Origin: Sagittula stellata E-37
Lineage (GTDB): Bacteria; Pseudomonadota; Alphaproteobacteria; Rhodobacterales; Rhodobacteraceae
DNA: 64,000 nucleotides
Direction: 5' to 3'
NCBI RefSeq assembly: GCF_039724765.1
Contig: NZ_CP155729.1
Coordinates: 2,055,501 to 2,119,500 of the forward strand
Shown: piece by piece, positions 30,115-40,441 of the stretch
How the letters are laid out: the number at the start of each line of letters is the position of its first letter
Numbering within the stretch: position 1 is the first letter of the stretch
Program-made: the position numbers and the translations under genes
Notes under the pieces: generated by a model
Told to the model about the DNA's origin: nothing
The model's input: only the letters and a program-made list of their open reading frames with translations
Database searches by the model: none

Positions 30115-30507
30115 GTGAGGGTGGGCTGGGTGATAGCCTCGCTCGCCTGCGCTGCCACTTCCGGATGCGACACTCCGGCGGCGGCAAAGGGGCCGTACAC
30201 TCCGGCGTATGAAGGGGTGGAGACGCGTCTTCTGGATGGTGATCTGGTGAACTTCCACGTTACCATGCGTGGGGCACGCAACCAGATCGACGTGGAGGCC
30301 TACGCCGAATGTGCCGCCGCGCAATACGCGTTGATCCGGGGATACGGGTTCGCGCGGCATTTGCGCACGAATGTAGACGAAGAGGGTGGCCTCTGGCGCG
30401 GGGATGCGGTTTACACCATCTCGCCGGCACTGCCCCGCGGATCACGAACGATCGACGCCGAGGTCACAGCGCTGGCCTGCGCCGAGAACGGAATACCGAT
30501 GGTGTGA
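30115..30507 (+). CDS. small lipoprotein between nuoG and nuoH
   Basis: A 130-residue reading from a GTG placed directly after the nuoG stop; a GTG at 30121 is the alternative. The signal segment ends with a lipobox-like ATSGC. The mature domain has cysteines in YAECAAAQ and ALACAENG. The start signal is weak and nuoH begins 7 bp after its stop. It is the third lipoprotein-like gene embedded in this operon. No family recognised. Confidence 0.6.
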   Translation: MRVGWVIASLACAATSGCDTPAAAKGPYTPAYEGVETRLLDGDLVNFHVTMRGARNQIDVEAYAECAAAQYALIRGYGFARHLRTNVDEEGGLWRGDAVYTISPALPRGSRTIDAEVTALACAENGIPMV

Positions 30508-30514
30508 GGACCTG

Positions 30515-31552
30515 ATGGCTGAATTCTTCTCCGACAATCCCTGGGGTATCGCGATCTGGATCGTCTTCACGATCCTCGCGCTTCTGGTGCCGCTTCTGGT
30601 GAGCCTCGCGTTCCTGATGTGGGGCGACCGCAAGATCTGGGCCGCCGTGCAGATGCGCCGTGGGCCGAACGTCGTGGGCATCTTCGGCCTGCTGCAGTCC
30701 TTCGCAGACTTCCTGAAGTACATCGTGAAAGAGGTGGTCGTGCCCGCGGGCGCCGACCGCTTTGTGTTCTTCCTCGCGCCGATGGTCAGCCTCGTGATGG
30801 CCTTCATCGCCTGGGCGGTGATTCCCTTCGGCGATGGCTGGGTCGTGTCCGACATCAACGTCGCCATCCTTTATGTCTTCGCCGTCTCCTCGCTTGAGGT
30901 GTATGGCGTGATCATGGGGGGGTGGGCGTCAAACTCGAAGTACCCGTTCCTGGGCTCGCTGCGGTCGGCGGCGCAGATGATTTCCTACGAGGTGTCGATC
31001 GGTCTAATCATCATCGGCGTCGTGATCTCTTCGGGTTCGCTGAACTTCGGCAGCATCGTCGAGGCGCAGGACGGCATGGGCATCCTGTCGTGGTACTGGA
31101 TCCCGCATTTCCCGATGATGTTCCTGTTCTTCATCTCGGCACTGGCGGAAACCAACCGCCCGCCGTTCGACCTGCCGGAAGCTGAATCCGAACTGGTGGC
31201 GGGCTATCAGGTGGAATACTCCTCCACGCCGTTCCTGCTGTTCATGATCGGCGAACTGACCGCGGTTGTGCTGATGTGTGCGCTGGTTTCGCTGCTGTTC
31301 CTCGGCGGCTGGCTGTCCCCGGTCGAGTTCCTGCCGGATGGCATCTTCTGGATGTGCATCAAGATGCTGTTCGTCTTCTTCATCTTCTCGCTGGTGAAGG
31401 CGATCACACCGCGTTACCGCTACGACCAGCTGATGCGCCTTGGTTGGAAGGTCTTCCTGCCGATGTCGCTGGCATGGGTCGTGTTCGTGGCCTTCGCGGC
31501 GAAGTTCGAGTGGTTCTGGGGCTTCTACACCCGCTGGGCAGTCGGAGGCTGA
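30515..31552 (+). CDS. nuoH: NADH-quinone oxidoreductase subunit H
   Basis: A 345-residue membrane subunit with about eight helices that joins the quinone cavity to the antiporter-like subunits. Signatures are [34 protein letters not shown], the conserved acidic loop [20 protein letters not shown] and the closing [18 protein letters not shown]. The ATG follows GAGGA closely; in-frame codons further upstream overlap the preceding lipoprotein gene. Confidence 0.96.
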   Translation: MAEFFSDNPWGIAIWIVFTILALLVPLLVSLAFLMWGDRKIWAAVQMRRGPNVVGIFGLLQSFADFLKYIVKEVVVPAGADRFVFFLAPMVSLVMAFIAWAVIPFGDGWVVSDINVAILYVFAVSSLEVYGVIMGGWASNSKYPFLGSLRSAAQMISYEVSIGLIIIGVVISSGSLNFGSIVEAQDGMGILSWYWIPHFPMMFLFFISALAETNRPPFDLPEAESELVAGYQVEYSSTPFLLFMIGELTAVVLMCALVSLLFLGGWLSPVEFLPDGIFWMCIKMLFVFFIFSLVKAITPRYRYDQLMRLGWKVFLPMSLAWVVFVAFAAKFEWFWGFYTRWAVGG

Positions 31553-31685
31553 TGGTGCGGAACGCGTCGAAACAGATTGTTTCGGAAATGCTCCCGCGGG
31601 TTCGGGGCGTGGTGTCGCGCGCCGATGGTAGGCTCGCGGCAGGGGCGCGCATGACGCGCGCCTGTGTCCACGTGGGAGAAGCCCG

Positions 31686-32057
31686 ATGACCGACCTGAAG
31701 AAAGCCATCCTCGACGCCAAGTACATCGACATGATCGCCCTCGGCGATTTTGTCGTCCGCGATTGTGGCCTGCCGGATAGCGATGCGGAGGGAAACCTCC
31801 TGCCGCAGGCCAACGAAATCGCCGCCGCCGTCTTCCGTTGGGCCGCTGACATGCAGGCCATCGACGACGCGGAGGTGAAGTCAAAGCCCGCGCCCGCCGC
31901 CGTCGCAGCGGCCGTTGCGGAAGAAGTTTCGGCCACCGCCGGCGATCGGGACGAGCGGGTCGGGGAATACGATGAATTCGGCGATCCCGTGATGGATGCC
32001 GAGCAGGCCGAGCGGCTGGAAGCAGCCCGCGAAGCCGTCAAAGAGGAGAGCGCGTAG
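31686..32057 (+). CDS. acidic soluble protein between nuoH and nuoI
   Basis: A 123-residue protein. The N-terminal 60 residues look folded ([37 protein letters not shown]). The rest is Ala/Glu-rich and probably disordered. GGGAGAAG precedes the ATG and nuoI follows after 2 bp. No family recognised. The 133 bp between nuoH and this gene hold two short palindromes and no convincing gene. Confidence 0.68.
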   Translation: MTDLKKAILDAKYIDMIALGDFVVRDCGLPDSDAEGNLLPQANEIAAAVFRWAADMQAIDDAEVKSKPAPAAVAAAVAEEVSATAGDRDERVGEYDEFGDPVMDAEQAERLEAAREAVKEESA

Positions 32058-32059
32058 AC

Positions 32060-32554
32060 ATGGCAGCCATCGACTACGGACGGGCCGCGAAGTACTTTCT
32101 GCTCGCGGACTTCATGAAGGGGTTCCAGCTGGGGATGAAGTACTTCTTCGCACCCAAGGCCACCGTCAACTACCCGCACGAGAAGGGCCCGCTGAGCCCG
32201 CGTTTCCGCGGCGAGCACGCCCTGCGCCGGTATCCCAACGGTGAGGAACGCTGCATCGCCTGCAAGCTGTGCGAGGCAATCTGCCCGGCGCAGGCGATCA
32301 CCATCGACGCGGAACCGCGCGACGATGGCTCGCGCCGGACGACCCGATACGACATCGACATGACGAAGTGCATCTACTGCGGTTTCTGTCAGGAAGCCTG
32401 CCCGGTGGATGCCATCGTCGAAGGGCCGAACTTCGAGTTCTCGACGGAGACCCGCGAAGAACTGTTCTACGACAAGGCCAAGCTGCTGGAAAACGGCGAC
32501 CGTTGGGAAGCGGAGATCGCCCGGAACCTGGAGTTGGACGCGCCGTACCGATGA
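32060..32554 (+). CDS. nuoI: NADH-quinone oxidoreductase subunit I
   Basis: A 164-residue ferredoxin-like subunit with clusters N6a and N6b. The two motifs are [15 protein letters not shown] and [15 protein letters not shown], each followed by the distant proline-linked pairing cysteine. The N-terminal helix [17 protein letters not shown] lies on the membrane face. Start is 2 bp after the preceding gene. Confidence 0.97.
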   Translation: MAAIDYGRAAKYFLLADFMKGFQLGMKYFFAPKATVNYPHEKGPLSPRFRGEHALRRYPNGEERCIACKLCEAICPAQAITIDAEPRDDGSRRTTRYDIDMTKCIYCGFCQEACPVDAIVEGPNFEFSTETREELFYDKAKLLENGDRWEAEIARNLELDAPYR

Positions 32555-32624
32555 AACGCCCCGCCGCCCATATCCGGACCCGCGTCCAGCGGTGTCCCGT
32601 CACATCCTGCCAGGGGAGCTGCGC

Positions 32625-33041
32625 ATGACCACCAAGACGCCGTTCGAGCTGATGATGGAGCAGAGCCAGAAGTTCGCGCAGGACATGGTGACAAGCATGA
32701 ACCCGGCACTGTCGAACTTCGACCCGAAGGCGTTCGAGGCCATGTGGCCGACGATGCCGAAGGACGCGATGGAGATGTGGTTCGGCAAGGGGTTCTCGAA
32801 AGAGGGGCTGGACGCCAAGACGCGGCTCTTGCTGACGCTCTCGGGGCTGGTGATGCAGGGCGCGCAGGCGGAGACGCCGCTGCGCATGACAGTGCGTCAC
32901 GCCATGGAGGCGGGCGCCACCAAGGAAGAAATCGTCGACACCATCACGCATATGTCGATGTTCGCAGGTATTCCCGCCATGAACCGCGCGCTCGAACTGG
33001 CGCGCGCTGTCATGGCAGACAAGAAGGATGACGAGACATGA
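32625..33041 (+). CDS. carboxymuconolactone decarboxylase/AhpD-fold protein
   Basis: A 138-residue protein. The C-terminal 80 residues match the CMD fold ([43 protein letters not shown]). The AhpD CxxC pair is missing, so peroxidase-type redox cycling is unlikely. AGGGGAG precedes the ATG, and its stop overlaps nuoJ (ATGA). Coupled translation with nuoJ makes a complex I-related role conceivable, but none is known. Confidence 0.82.
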   Translation: MTTKTPFELMMEQSQKFAQDMVTSMNPALSNFDPKAFEAMWPTMPKDAMEMWFGKGFSKEGLDAKTRLLLTLSGLVMQGAQAETPLRMTVRHAMEAGATKEEIVDTITHMSMFAGIPAMNRALELARAVMADKKDDET

Positions 33042-33640
33042 TGGCTTTTGCCTTCTACCTCTTTGCGCTTGGCGTGATCGCCGGGGGGCTGTTCACGGTC
33101 GTCAGCCGCAACCCGGTACACTCCGTGCTTTGGCTGATCCTCGCCTTCCTCTCCTCGGCGGGCCTGTTCGTGCTGATGGGGGCGGAATTCGTCGCCATGC
33201 TGCTGGTCATCGTCTACGTCGGTGCCGTAGCGGTGCTATTCCTCTTCGTGGTGATGATGCTGGATGTCGACTTTGCCGAATTGAAAGCAGAGATGGCGCG
33301 CTACATGCCGCTGGCGCTGCTGATCGGCCTCGTGATCCTGATGCAGCTGGCCATGGCCTTCGGCGTCTGGGAAGCCTCCGATCTGGCGGCAGGCCAGCTT
33401 TCGGCACCGGCACCCGAAGGGATTGAGAACACGGCTGCGCTTGGCATGATCCTTTACGACAAATACTTCCTGCTGTTCCAACTGTCGGGCCTGATCCTGT
33501 TGGTTGCGATGATCGGGGCCATCGTGCTGACGCTCCGCCACCGTCAGGACGTGAAGCGCCAGGACGTGCTGGCACAGATGTACCGCGATCCCGCCAAGGC
33601 GATGGAGTTGCGGGACGTCAGACCGGGGCAGGGGCTGTGA
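33038..33640 (+). CDS. nuoJ: NADH-quinone oxidoreductase subunit J
   Basis: A 200-residue membrane subunit with five helices. The conserved region is [20 protein letters not shown] followed by [11 protein letters not shown], containing the pi-bulge helix implicated in coupling. It overlaps the CMD gene upstream and a tiny membrane gene downstream. Confidence 0.95.
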   Translation: MMAFAFYLFALGVIAGGLFTVVSRNPVHSVLWLILAFLSSAGLFVLMGAEFVAMLLVIVYVGAVAVLFLFVVMMLDVDFAELKAEMARYMPLALLIGLVILMQLAMAFGVWEASDLAAGQLSAPAPEGIENTAALGMILYDKYFLLFQLSGLILLVAMIGAIVLTLRHRQDVKRQDVLAQMYRDPAKAMELRDVRPGQGL

Positions 33641-33834
33641 ACGCGTTCTGGGATCTTCTCTTCTCGCCCGCGGGACTGGTGCTCTACGCCGGTTTCTGGG
33701 CGCTGAAGATCGTCGCGGGGGCATGGGTGCTGAGCAAGCTCGTGCTGCTTCTGCCCGCGCGCATGCAGGTCTGGGCCGAGGATAAGCTTGTCCGGCTGCG
33801 GCTGATGAAACGGAAGGTCGGCCCTTTGGGCTGA
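33637..33834 (+). CDS. 65-residue membrane protein between nuoJ and nuoK
   Basis: It starts at a GTG overlapping the nuoJ stop (GTGA). Two hydrophobic stretches ([20 protein letters not shown] and [15 protein letters not shown]) are followed by a basic tail ([14 protein letters not shown]) that would lie in the cytoplasm. Tight coupling with nuoJ argues for real expression. Unknown family. It is a candidate supernumerary membrane subunit or assembly peptide. Confidence 0.65.
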   Translation: MNAFWDLLFSPAGLVLYAGFWALKIVAGAWVLSKLVLLLPARMQVWAEDKLVRLRLMKRKVGPLG

Positions 33835-33910
33835 CCGGGGCCGGGCCAGTCCCGACCCCGCCCGGCGCACCGCCGGGGCTGCCGCCCGAGGGCGGCGAGA
33901 CGATCGAGGT

Positions 33911-33987
33911 TCCGGGTCAGGCCCGGGACGTGGTTCCGGGCCCGCCTGGAACCTGACAGACCAGAGCCCCCGGGCTGATCCCGGGGC
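33911..33987. repeat. cluster of REP-like GC-rich palindromes before nuoK
   Basis: Three imperfect hairpins lie in the 200-bp nuoJ-nuoK gap: CCGGG-n5-CCCGG near 33912, GGTTCC-n10-GGAACC at 33932-33953, and CCCCGGG-n5-CCCGGGG near 33967. The last resembles the CCCCGGG-n-CCCGGGG dispersed repeats seen in many alphaproteobacteria (recalled, not searched). Confidence 0.6.
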
Positions 33988-34034
33988 GCCACAGACAAGA
34001 CGACAAATCGGGCAAGCCACCCGGAGGGACACGT

Positions 34035-34340
34035 ATGATCGGATTGGAACACTACCTGACAGTGGCCGCAGTGCTGTTTGTGATCGGCATCTTCGGGCTC
34101 TTCCTGAACCGCAAGAACGTGATCATCCTGCTGATGAGCATCGAACTGATGCTGCTGGCAGTGAACATCAACCTCGTGGCGTTCTCGACCCACCTCGGCG
34201 ATCTCGCCGGCCAGGTCTTCACGTTGTTCGTGCTGACCGTCGCCGCCGCCGAAGCGGCCATCGGCCTTGCGATCCTCGTCTGTTTCTTCCGAAACCGCGG
34301 CACCATCGCCGTGGAAGACGTCAACGTCATGAAAGGCTGA
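34035..34340 (+). CDS. nuoK: NADH-quinone oxidoreductase subunit K
   Basis: The 101-residue three-helix subunit of complex I, with both conserved intramembrane glutamates: one in [17 protein letters not shown] and one in [20 protein letters not shown] lies upstream, and nuoL starts 4 bp after its stop. Confidence 0.96.
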   Translation: MIGLEHYLTVAAVLFVIGIFGLFLNRKNVIILLMSIELMLLAVNINLVAFSTHLGDLAGQVFTLFVLTVAAAEAAIGLAILVCFFRNRGTIAVEDVNVMKG

Positions 34341-34344
34341 GCCC

Positions 34345-36537
34345 ATGGAGAGCATCATCCTGTTTGCGCCCCTCGCGGGCGCGCTCATCGCGGGCTTCGG
34401 CTGGAAATTCATCGGCATACGTGGGTCCCAGTGGATCACCACGGGCCTGCTGTTCCTGGCCTGCTTCTTCTCGTGGATCACCTTCCTGACCCACGGGCCA
34501 GAGACCGAGCACGTGCAGATCCTGCGCTGGATCGAAAGCGGCACGCTGTCGACCGACTGGTCGATCCGGCTGGATCGCCTGACCTCGATCATGCTGATCG
34601 TCGTCACCACGGTGTCGTCGCTCGTGCACCTGTATTCCTTCGGCTACATGGCGCATGACGAGAACTTCCGCGAGGGCGAGGAAAGCTACAAGCCGCGCTT
34701 CTTCGCGTACCTGTCGTTCTTCACCTTCGCCATGCTCATGCTGGTGACCTCCGACAACCTGGTGCAGATGTTCTTCGGCTGGGAAGGCGTTGGCGTCGCA
34801 TCCTACCTGCTGATCGGCTTTTACTACCGTAAGCCCTCGGCCAACGCCGCCGCCATCAAGGCCTTCGTGGTCAACCGGGTCGGCGACTTCGGCTTTGCGC
34901 TGGGGATCTTCGCGCTGTTCTTCCTGACCGACTCCGTTCGGTTCGACGACATCTTCGCCGCTGCTCCGACGCTGGCGGAAACGCAGATCACCTTCCTCTG
35001 GGGCTCGTGGAACGCGGCGGAGGTCTGTGCCTTCCTGCTGTTCATCGGCGCGATGGGCAAATCGGCGCAGCTTTTCCTGCACACGTGGTTGCCGGACGCA
35101 ATGGAAGGCCCGACGCCTGTGTCGGCACTGATCCACGCCGCGACCATGGTGACCGCGGGTGTCTTCCTTGTCTGCCGCATGTCGCCGCTGATGGAATACG
35201 CACCCCACGCGATGGCGTTTGTCACCTTCCTCGGGGCCACGACCGCCTTCTTCGCGGCGACCGTGGGCCTGGTGCAGAACGACATCAAACGCGTGATCGC
35301 CTATTCCACCTGTTCGCAGCTTGGCTACATGTTCGTCGCGGCGGGTGTCGGCGTCTACTCCGTCGCCATGTTCCACCTGTTCACCCACGCCTTCTTCAAG
35401 GCGATGCTCTTCCTCGGGGCGGGTTCCGTGATCCACGGGATGCACCACGAGCAGGACATGCGGAACTACGGTGGCCTGCGTAAGAAGCTGCCCTACACGT
35501 TCTGGGCGATGATGATCGGCACGCTGGCCATCACCGGCGTCGGTATCCCGCTGACACACATCGGCTTTGCCGGGTTCCTGTCGAAGGATGCGGTGATTGA
35601 GAGCGCATGGGCCGGAACCGCTGGCGGTTACGCCTTCTGGATGCTGGTCATCGCCGCGCTGTTCACGGCCTTCTATTCCTGGCGCCTGATCTTTATGACC
35701 TTCTTCGGCAAGCCGCGCGGAAACAAGCATACGCATGAGCACGCGCACGAAAGCCCGACGGTCATGCTGATCCCGCTGGGCGTGCTGGCGCTTGGCGCGA
35801 TCTTCTCGGGGATGGTGTGGTACGGTTCGTTCTTCGGCGACCACGCGCGGGTAAACGCCTTCTTCGGTATCCCGGCGCACCACGAAGAGGTCGCGCATGG
35901 TGACGATGCACATGCCGAGGACGTGGCCGAACTTCAGGGCGCCGCAGATGCGGTGAACGAGGCGGAGCACGCGGGCGAGGCAGTGGCCGACGAGGCACAC
36001 GGCGAAGACGCCGCCGCCACGGAAGGCGAGGGCGACGCCACCCACGCCGCTGCCGAAGGGGACCACGGTTCCGCCGGTATGGCGCCGCAGGGGGCCATCT
36101 TCATGGCCGCAGACAACACTGTCATGGAAGATGCCCACCACGCTCCGGTGTGGGTGCGGGTCAGCCCGTTCATCGCGATGCTGATCGGCTTCCTGGTCGC
36201 CTACTGGTTCTACATCGTCAATCCGGCGATGCCGAAGCAGCTGGCCGAGAACCAGCGGCCGCTGTACCTCTTCCTGCTGAACAAATGGTACTTCGACGAG
36301 ATCTACGACTTCCTCTTCGTGCAGCCGGCGAAAAAGCTGGGACGCATCCTTTGGAAGGGTGGTGACGAGGCCATCATCAAGGGCGGGATCAATGGGCTGG
36401 CCATGGGCATCGTGCCCTGGGTCACCCGTCTCGCCGGTCGGGCGCAGTCCGGTTACATCTTCACCTATGCCTTCGCCATGGTGATCGGGATCGCTGTCCT
36501 GATCACGTGGATGACCATCTCCGGAGGGGCGCAGTAA
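34345..36537 (+). CDS. nuoL: NADH-quinone oxidoreductase subunit L
   Basis: The 730-residue antiporter-like proton-pumping subunit with the long lateral C-terminal helix. Core motifs include [20 protein letters not shown] and [20 protein letters not shown]. Lys and Glu residues of the proton channel lie in [11 protein letters not shown] and nearby. Residues about 512-597 form an unusual insert rich in His, Glu, Asp and Ala before the final helices. The family is usually about 610-700 residues. nuoM overlaps the stop by one base (TAATG). Confidence 0.96.
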   Translation: MESIILFAPLAGALIAGFGWKFIGIRGSQWITTGLLFLACFFSWITFLTHGPETEHVQILRWIESGTLSTDWSIRLDRLTSIMLIVVTTVSSLVHLYSFGYMAHDENFREGEESYKPRFFAYLSFFTFAMLMLVTSDNLVQMFFGWEGVGVASYLLIGFYYRKPSANAAAIKAFVVNRVGDFGFALGIFALFFLTDSVRFDDIFAAAPTLAETQITFLWGSWNAAEVCAFLLFIGAMGKSAQLFLHTWLPDAMEGPTPVSALIHAATMVTAGVFLVCRMSPLMEYAPHAMAFVTFLGATTAFFAATVGLVQNDIKRVIAYSTCSQLGYMFVAAGVGVYSVAMFHLFTHAFFKAMLFLGAGSVIHGMHHEQDMRNYGGLRKKLPYTFWAMMIGTLAITGVGIPLTHIGFAGFLSKDAVIESAWAGTAGGYAFWMLVIAALFTAFYSWRLIFMTFFGKPRGNKHTHEHAHESPTVMLIPLGVLALGAIFSGMVWYGSFFGDHARVNAFFGIPAHHEEVAHGDDAHAEDVAELQGAADAVNEAEHAGEAVADEAHGEDAAATEGEGDATHAAAEGDHGSAGMAPQGAIFMAADNTVMEDAHHAPVWVRVSPFIAMLIGFLVAYWFYIVNPAMPKQLAENQRPLYLFLLNKWYFDEIYDFLFVQPAKKLGRILWKGGDEAIIKGGINGLAMGIVPWVTRLAGRAQSGYIFTYAFAMVIGIAVLITWMTISGGAQ

Positions 36538-38105
36538 TGGCCAACCTTCTTTCCATCGTCACCTTCCTGCCTGCGCTGGCGGCCCTGATCCTTGCGGTCT
36601 TCCTGCGCGGCAGCGATGCGGCGGCGCAGCGCAATGCCAAGTACCTGGCGCTGATTGCCACGACGGCGACGTTCATCATATCCCTGTTCATCCTCGCCCA
36701 GTTCGACCCCTCGAACACCGGCTTCCAGATGGTGGAAGAGGGCGAGTGGCTGATGGGGCTCAGCTACCGGATGGGCGTGGACGGGATTTCTGTCCTGTTC
36801 GTCATGCTGACCACCTTCATGATGCCGCTTGTGATCTGGGCGTCCTGGAACGTGACGCACCGGGTAACCGAATACATGATCGCCTTCCTGATGCTGGAAA
36901 CGCTGATGCTGGGCGTGTTCATGGCGCTGGATCTGGTGCTCTTCTACGTCTTCTTCGAAGCGGGCCTCATCCCGATGTTCCTGATCATCGGGATCTGGGG
37001 CGGCAAGGAGCGCATCTACGCATCGTTCAAGTTCTTCCTCTACACCTTCCTCGGCTCCGTCCTGATGCTGGTGGCGATGGTCGCAATGTACGCCGACGCG
37101 GGTACAACCTGCATCGGGGCCTGCGATGTGTCGCTGCTGACCCACCAGTTCGCGTCCGATGACTTCTCGGTACTGGGCATCACCGTTGTGGGCGGCCTGC
37201 AGACCATGCTGTTCCTCGCCTTCTTCGCCTCTTTCGCGGTGAAGATGCCGATGTGGCCGGTGCACACCTGGCTGCCCGAAGCGCACGTCCAGGCGCCGAC
37301 CGCCGGGTCGGTTGTGCTGGCGGCCATCCTGCTGAAGATGGGCGGTTACGGCTTCCTGCGCTTCTCGCTGCCGATGTTCCCCGTAGGCTCCGACGTGATG
37401 GCGAACTTCGTCTTCACGCTGTCGGTGGTGGCGATCATCTACACCTCGCTTGTGGCGCTGGTTCAGGAGGACATGAAGAAGCTGATCGCCTATTCGTCCG
37501 TTGCGCACATGGGCTATGTGACCATGGGGATCTTCGCGGCCAACCAGCAGGGCGTGGACGGGGCAATCTTCCAGATGATCTCTCACGGGTTCATCTCCGG
37601 CGCGCTCTTCCTCTGCGTCGGTGTAATCTACGACCGGATGCACACCCGCGAGATCGACGCCTATGGCGGCCTCGTGAACCGGATGCCGGCCTATGCGCTG
37701 ATCTTCATGCTGTTCACCATGGCCAACGTCGGCCTGCCGGGCACCTCCGGGTTCATCGGCGAATTCCTGACGCTGGCGGGTGTCTTCCAGGTCAACACAT
37801 GGGTGGCGGCCGGTGCTGCGACCGGTGTGATCCTGTCGGCGGCCTACGCCCTGTGGCTGTACCGCCGGGTGGTGATGGGCGACCTCATCAAGGAAAGCCT
37901 GAAGACCATCAAGGACATGACCGCGCGGGAAAAGGCGATCTTTGCGCCGCTCGTCTTCATGACCATCTGGATGGGGGTCTACCCCGCGCCGATCCTCGAC
38001 CGGATCGGACCGTCGGTGGAGGCTCTGGTCTCGAACTATGACATGGCGCTGGAAAGCGCGGGCCGGGGTGGCGAAACCACCCAAGTGGCCGAAGCTGAAC
38101 ACTAA
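36537..38105 (+). CDS. nuoM: NADH-quinone oxidoreductase subunit M
   Basis: A 522-residue antiporter-like proton-pumping subunit. Conserved helices contain [20 protein letters not shown] with the key glutamate, [19 protein letters not shown] with the channel lysine nearby, and [20 protein letters not shown] precedes the ATG, which overlaps the nuoL stop. nuoN starts 11 bp after its end. Confidence 0.96.
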   Translation: MANLLSIVTFLPALAALILAVFLRGSDAAAQRNAKYLALIATTATFIISLFILAQFDPSNTGFQMVEEGEWLMGLSYRMGVDGISVLFVMLTTFMMPLVIWASWNVTHRVTEYMIAFLMLETLMLGVFMALDLVLFYVFFEAGLIPMFLIIGIWGGKERIYASFKFFLYTFLGSVLMLVAMVAMYADAGTTCIGACDVSLLTHQFASDDFSVLGITVVGGLQTMLFLAFFASFAVKMPMWPVHTWLPEAHVQAPTAGSVVLAAILLKMGGYGFLRFSLPMFPVGSDVMANFVFTLSVVAIIYTSLVALVQEDMKKLIAYSSVAHMGYVTMGIFAANQQGVDGAIFQMISHGFISGALFLCVGVIYDRMHTREIDAYGGLVNRMPAYALIFMLFTMANVGLPGTSGFIGEFLTLAGVFQVNTWVAAGAATGVILSAAYALWLYRRVVMGDLIKESLKTIKDMTAREKAIFAPLVFMTIWMGVYPAPILDRIGPSVEALVSNYDMALESAGRGGETTQVAEAEH

Positions 38106-38116
38106 GGGGGCGACAG

Positions 38117-39568
38117 ATGTCAGCAGATCTGAACATCATCCTGCCGGAGATCATCCTGTCGGTCTACGCGATGGTGGCACTGGTCGGTGCGGTCTACACC
38201 GCGAAGGACGACCTCGCCCCGGCGCTCACATGGGTGACTGCGGCGCTGTTCGTGGTCATGGCCTTCTGGCTCGGGGCCACAGGTGAGGGCGCGCAGAGCG
38301 CATTCGACGGCATGTTCCAGTCGGACGGGTTCTCGCGCTTCGCGAAGATCCTGATCCTCGTCTCAGCCGCGGCCGTACTGGTCATGAGCGAGGGCTACAT
38401 GGCACGCCGCGGCCTCCTGCGGTTCGAGTATCCGTTGCTGGTATCGCTGGCCGTGGTCGGCATGATGGTCATGGTTTCGGCCGGTGACCTGATGTCGCTT
38501 TACATGGGGCTCGAATTGCAGTCGCTGGCACTTTACGTGGTGGCGTCGCTGCGGCGGGACAGCGTGAAATCGACCGAAGCGGGCCTGAAGTACTTCGTGC
38601 TCGGCGCGCTGTCCTCCGGCCTGCTGCTCTACGGCGCGTCGCTGGTCTACGGTTACGCGGGCACCACGCTTTTCTCCGGTATCATCCAGACGGCGGAAGA
38701 GGGGCATGTCTCCATCGGCCTGCTGCTTGGCCTCGTGCTGATGATCTCGGGCCTGGCCTTCAAGGTGTCCGCCGTGCCGTTCCACATGTGGACGCCGGAT
38801 GTGTACCAGGGGTCTCCGACCCCGGTGACGGCCTTCTTCGCCACCGCACCCAAGGTCGCCGCGATGGGTCTGTTTGCCCGCGTGATGTTCGACGCCTTCG
38901 GCAATGCGACGGCAGACTGGGGTCAGGTGATTGCGCTCTTGGCGGTCCTGTCGATGTTCCTCGGGTCGTTCGCGGCCATCGGACAGAAGGACATCAAGCG
39001 GCTGATGGCCTATTCGTCGATCGCCCACATGGGGTATGCCCTGATCGGCCTTGCAGCGGGAACCGAGATCGGTGTGCAGAACATGCTGATCTACATGGCG
39101 ATCTACGTGACGATGAACGTCGGCACCTTCGCGTTCATCCTGTCGATGGAGCGTGACGGCCAACCGGTGACGGACATCGAGTCGCTTGGCATGTACTCCA
39201 AGAAGGAGCCGGGCCGCGCGCTTGCCATGCTGGTGCTGCTGTTCTCGCTGGCCGGTGTGCCGCCGCTTCTGGGTTTCTTCGCCAAGTACGGTGTGCTGAT
39301 GGCCGCGGTCGAGTCCGGCATGGTCTGGCTGGCGGTCGCGGGTGTGGTCGCCTCGGTCATTGGCGCCTATTACTACCTGCGGATCGTGTTCTACATGTAT
39401 TTCGGCGACGACAGGGAGGACGCGCTGGACAGGTCCTCGTCTCCGGTGCTGTCGGGTTTCCTGGCCCTGTCGGCGCTGATCATCGTTCTGGCGGTGTTCA
39501 ACCCGTTGGGTCTGACGGTGGATGTGCAGGACTCGGCGCAGGCGGCAGCGGTCGCCCTGGTCAACTGA
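38117..39568 (+). CDS. nuoN: NADH-quinone oxidoreductase subunit N
   Basis: The 483-residue third antiporter-like subunit. Motifs are [40 protein letters not shown] and [26 protein letters not shown] precedes the ATG. It is the last nuo gene; a weak hairpin and a repeat element separate it from birA. Confidence 0.96.
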   Translation: MSADLNIILPEIILSVYAMVALVGAVYTAKDDLAPALTWVTAALFVVMAFWLGATGEGAQSAFDGMFQSDGFSRFAKILILVSAAAVLVMSEGYMARRGLLRFEYPLLVSLAVVGMMVMVSAGDLMSLYMGLELQSLALYVVASLRRDSVKSTEAGLKYFVLGALSSGLLLYGASLVYGYAGTTLFSGIIQTAEEGHVSIGLLLGLVLMISGLAFKVSAVPFHMWTPDVYQGSPTPVTAFFATAPKVAAMGLFARVMFDAFGNATADWGQVIALLAVLSMFLGSFAAIGQKDIKRLMAYSSIAHMGYALIGLAAGTEIGVQNMLIYMAIYVTMNVGTFAFILSMERDGQPVTDIESLGMYSKKEPGRALAMLVLLFSLAGVPPLLGFFAKYGVLMAAVESGMVWLAVAGVVASVIGAYYYLRIVFYMYFGDDREDALDRSSSPVLSGFLALSALIIVLAVFNPLGLTVDVQDSAQAAAVALVN

Positions 39569-39596
39569 TCTTGACCGGCTGTCTTCATGCGGTGAC

Positions 39597-39613
39597 GCGC
39601 CCCTTGCGGGCGC
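39597..39613 (+). terminator. weak hairpin terminator after nuoN
   Basis: GCGCCC-CTTGC-GGGCGC, a 6-bp stem, followed eight bases later by TTTT. It could partly end the nuo transcript, while birA and coaX may still be read through. Confidence 0.45.
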
Positions 39614-39638
39614 TTCACTGTTTTGTGCCTGCGGCACG

Positions 39639-39681
39639 CCGGGGGTTTCCCCCGGACCCCAAGGTATTTTGGCCAAGATGA
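39639..39681. repeat. hairpin plus conserved tail element in front of birA
   Basis: CCGGGGG-TTT-CCCCCGG, a perfect 7-bp stem, is followed by ACCCC, AAGGTATTTTGGCCAAGATG and AAG. I recall this combination as a frequently repeated sequence upstream of genes in roseobacter genomes. Only one copy is present here, so that is memory and not shown by the window. It ends 13 bp before the birA ATG. Confidence 0.5.
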
Positions 39682-39693
39682 AGGGCAGGGCGC

Positions 39694-40428
39694 ATGGGTT
39701 GGCCTGAGGGCTACGGGCGGCGGGTGCTGGCGGAGATCGACAGCACCAACGCCGAGGCGGCGCGGATCATGCCGGACCTTGCGGGACCGGAATGGATCTG
39801 TGCGCTGCGCCAGACCGCAGCGCGCGGGCGGCGGGGGCGGGCCTGGGTTGCCCCGGAGGGCAATTTTGCCGCCACTCTGGCGATGCGCCCGAAGGAGACG
39901 CAGGACGTGGTGGCGCAGCGGTCGTTCGTGGCGTCGCTTGCGCTGTACGATGCTTTTGCAATGCTGACCGGTGCCGAGGCCGCGTTGACCCTGAAGTGGC
40001 CGAACGACGTGCTTCTGAACGGCGGCAAGGTGGCGGGCATCCTGCTGGAGGGGCTGCCGGGAGGCGGCCTTGCGGTGGGGATCGGTGTCAATCTGATTGC
40101 AGCGCCCGGTCCGGCGCAGGTCGAGGAGGGGGCGGTGCCTCCGGTGTCGCTCTTGTCAGAGACGGGGGTCCGGGTGACACCCGAGCGTATGCTCGATGCG
40201 CTGGCAGAGGCCTGGGCGGTTCGCGAACATGTCTTCGTCACCTACGGTTTCGCGCCGATCCGCGAGGCCTGGCTGGCGCGGGCGGCGCGGGTGGGTGAGA
40301 CGATCGTCGCGCGCACCGGAACCCGCAGCGTCACCGGCATCTTCGAGACGGTGGACGCCCGCGGGCACATCGTTCTAGACACGCCGCAGGGCCGGACGGC
40401 CATCGCGGCCGCGGACGTCTTCTTCTGA
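39694..40428 (+). CDS. birA: biotin-[acetyl-CoA-carboxylase] ligase
   Basis: A 244-residue monofunctional ligase that joins biotin to acceptor lysines through biotinyl-AMP. Motifs are DSTNAEAARI, the nucleotide loop ARGRRGRAWVAPEGNF, KWPNDVLLNGGKVAGILLE and GIGVNL. There is no N-terminal winged-helix domain, so it does not act as a repressor as E. coli BirA does. MccA in this window is one expected target, and acetyl-CoA carboxylase another. coaX follows after 13 bp. Confidence 0.94.
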   Translation: MGWPEGYGRRVLAEIDSTNAEAARIMPDLAGPEWICALRQTAARGRRGRAWVAPEGNFAATLAMRPKETQDVVAQRSFVASLALYDAFAMLTGAEAALTLKWPNDVLLNGGKVAGILLEGLPGGGLAVGIGVNLIAAPGPAQVEEGAVPPVSLLSETGVRVTPERMLDALAEAWAVREHVFVTYGFAPIREAWLARAARVGETIVARTGTRSVTGIFETVDARGHIVLDTPQGRTAIAAADVFF

Positions 40429-40441
40429 AAGGTCACGCCTC

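Noticed and set aside
31552..31689. 45-codon frame between nuoH and the following gene
   Set aside because: It overlaps both neighbours by a few bases but has no ribosome site or hydrophobic or structural feature, so support is too weak.
36465..38102. 545-codon frame opposite nuoM
   Set aside because: His/Asp/Arg-rich mirror of membrane-helix codons, a well-known artefact.
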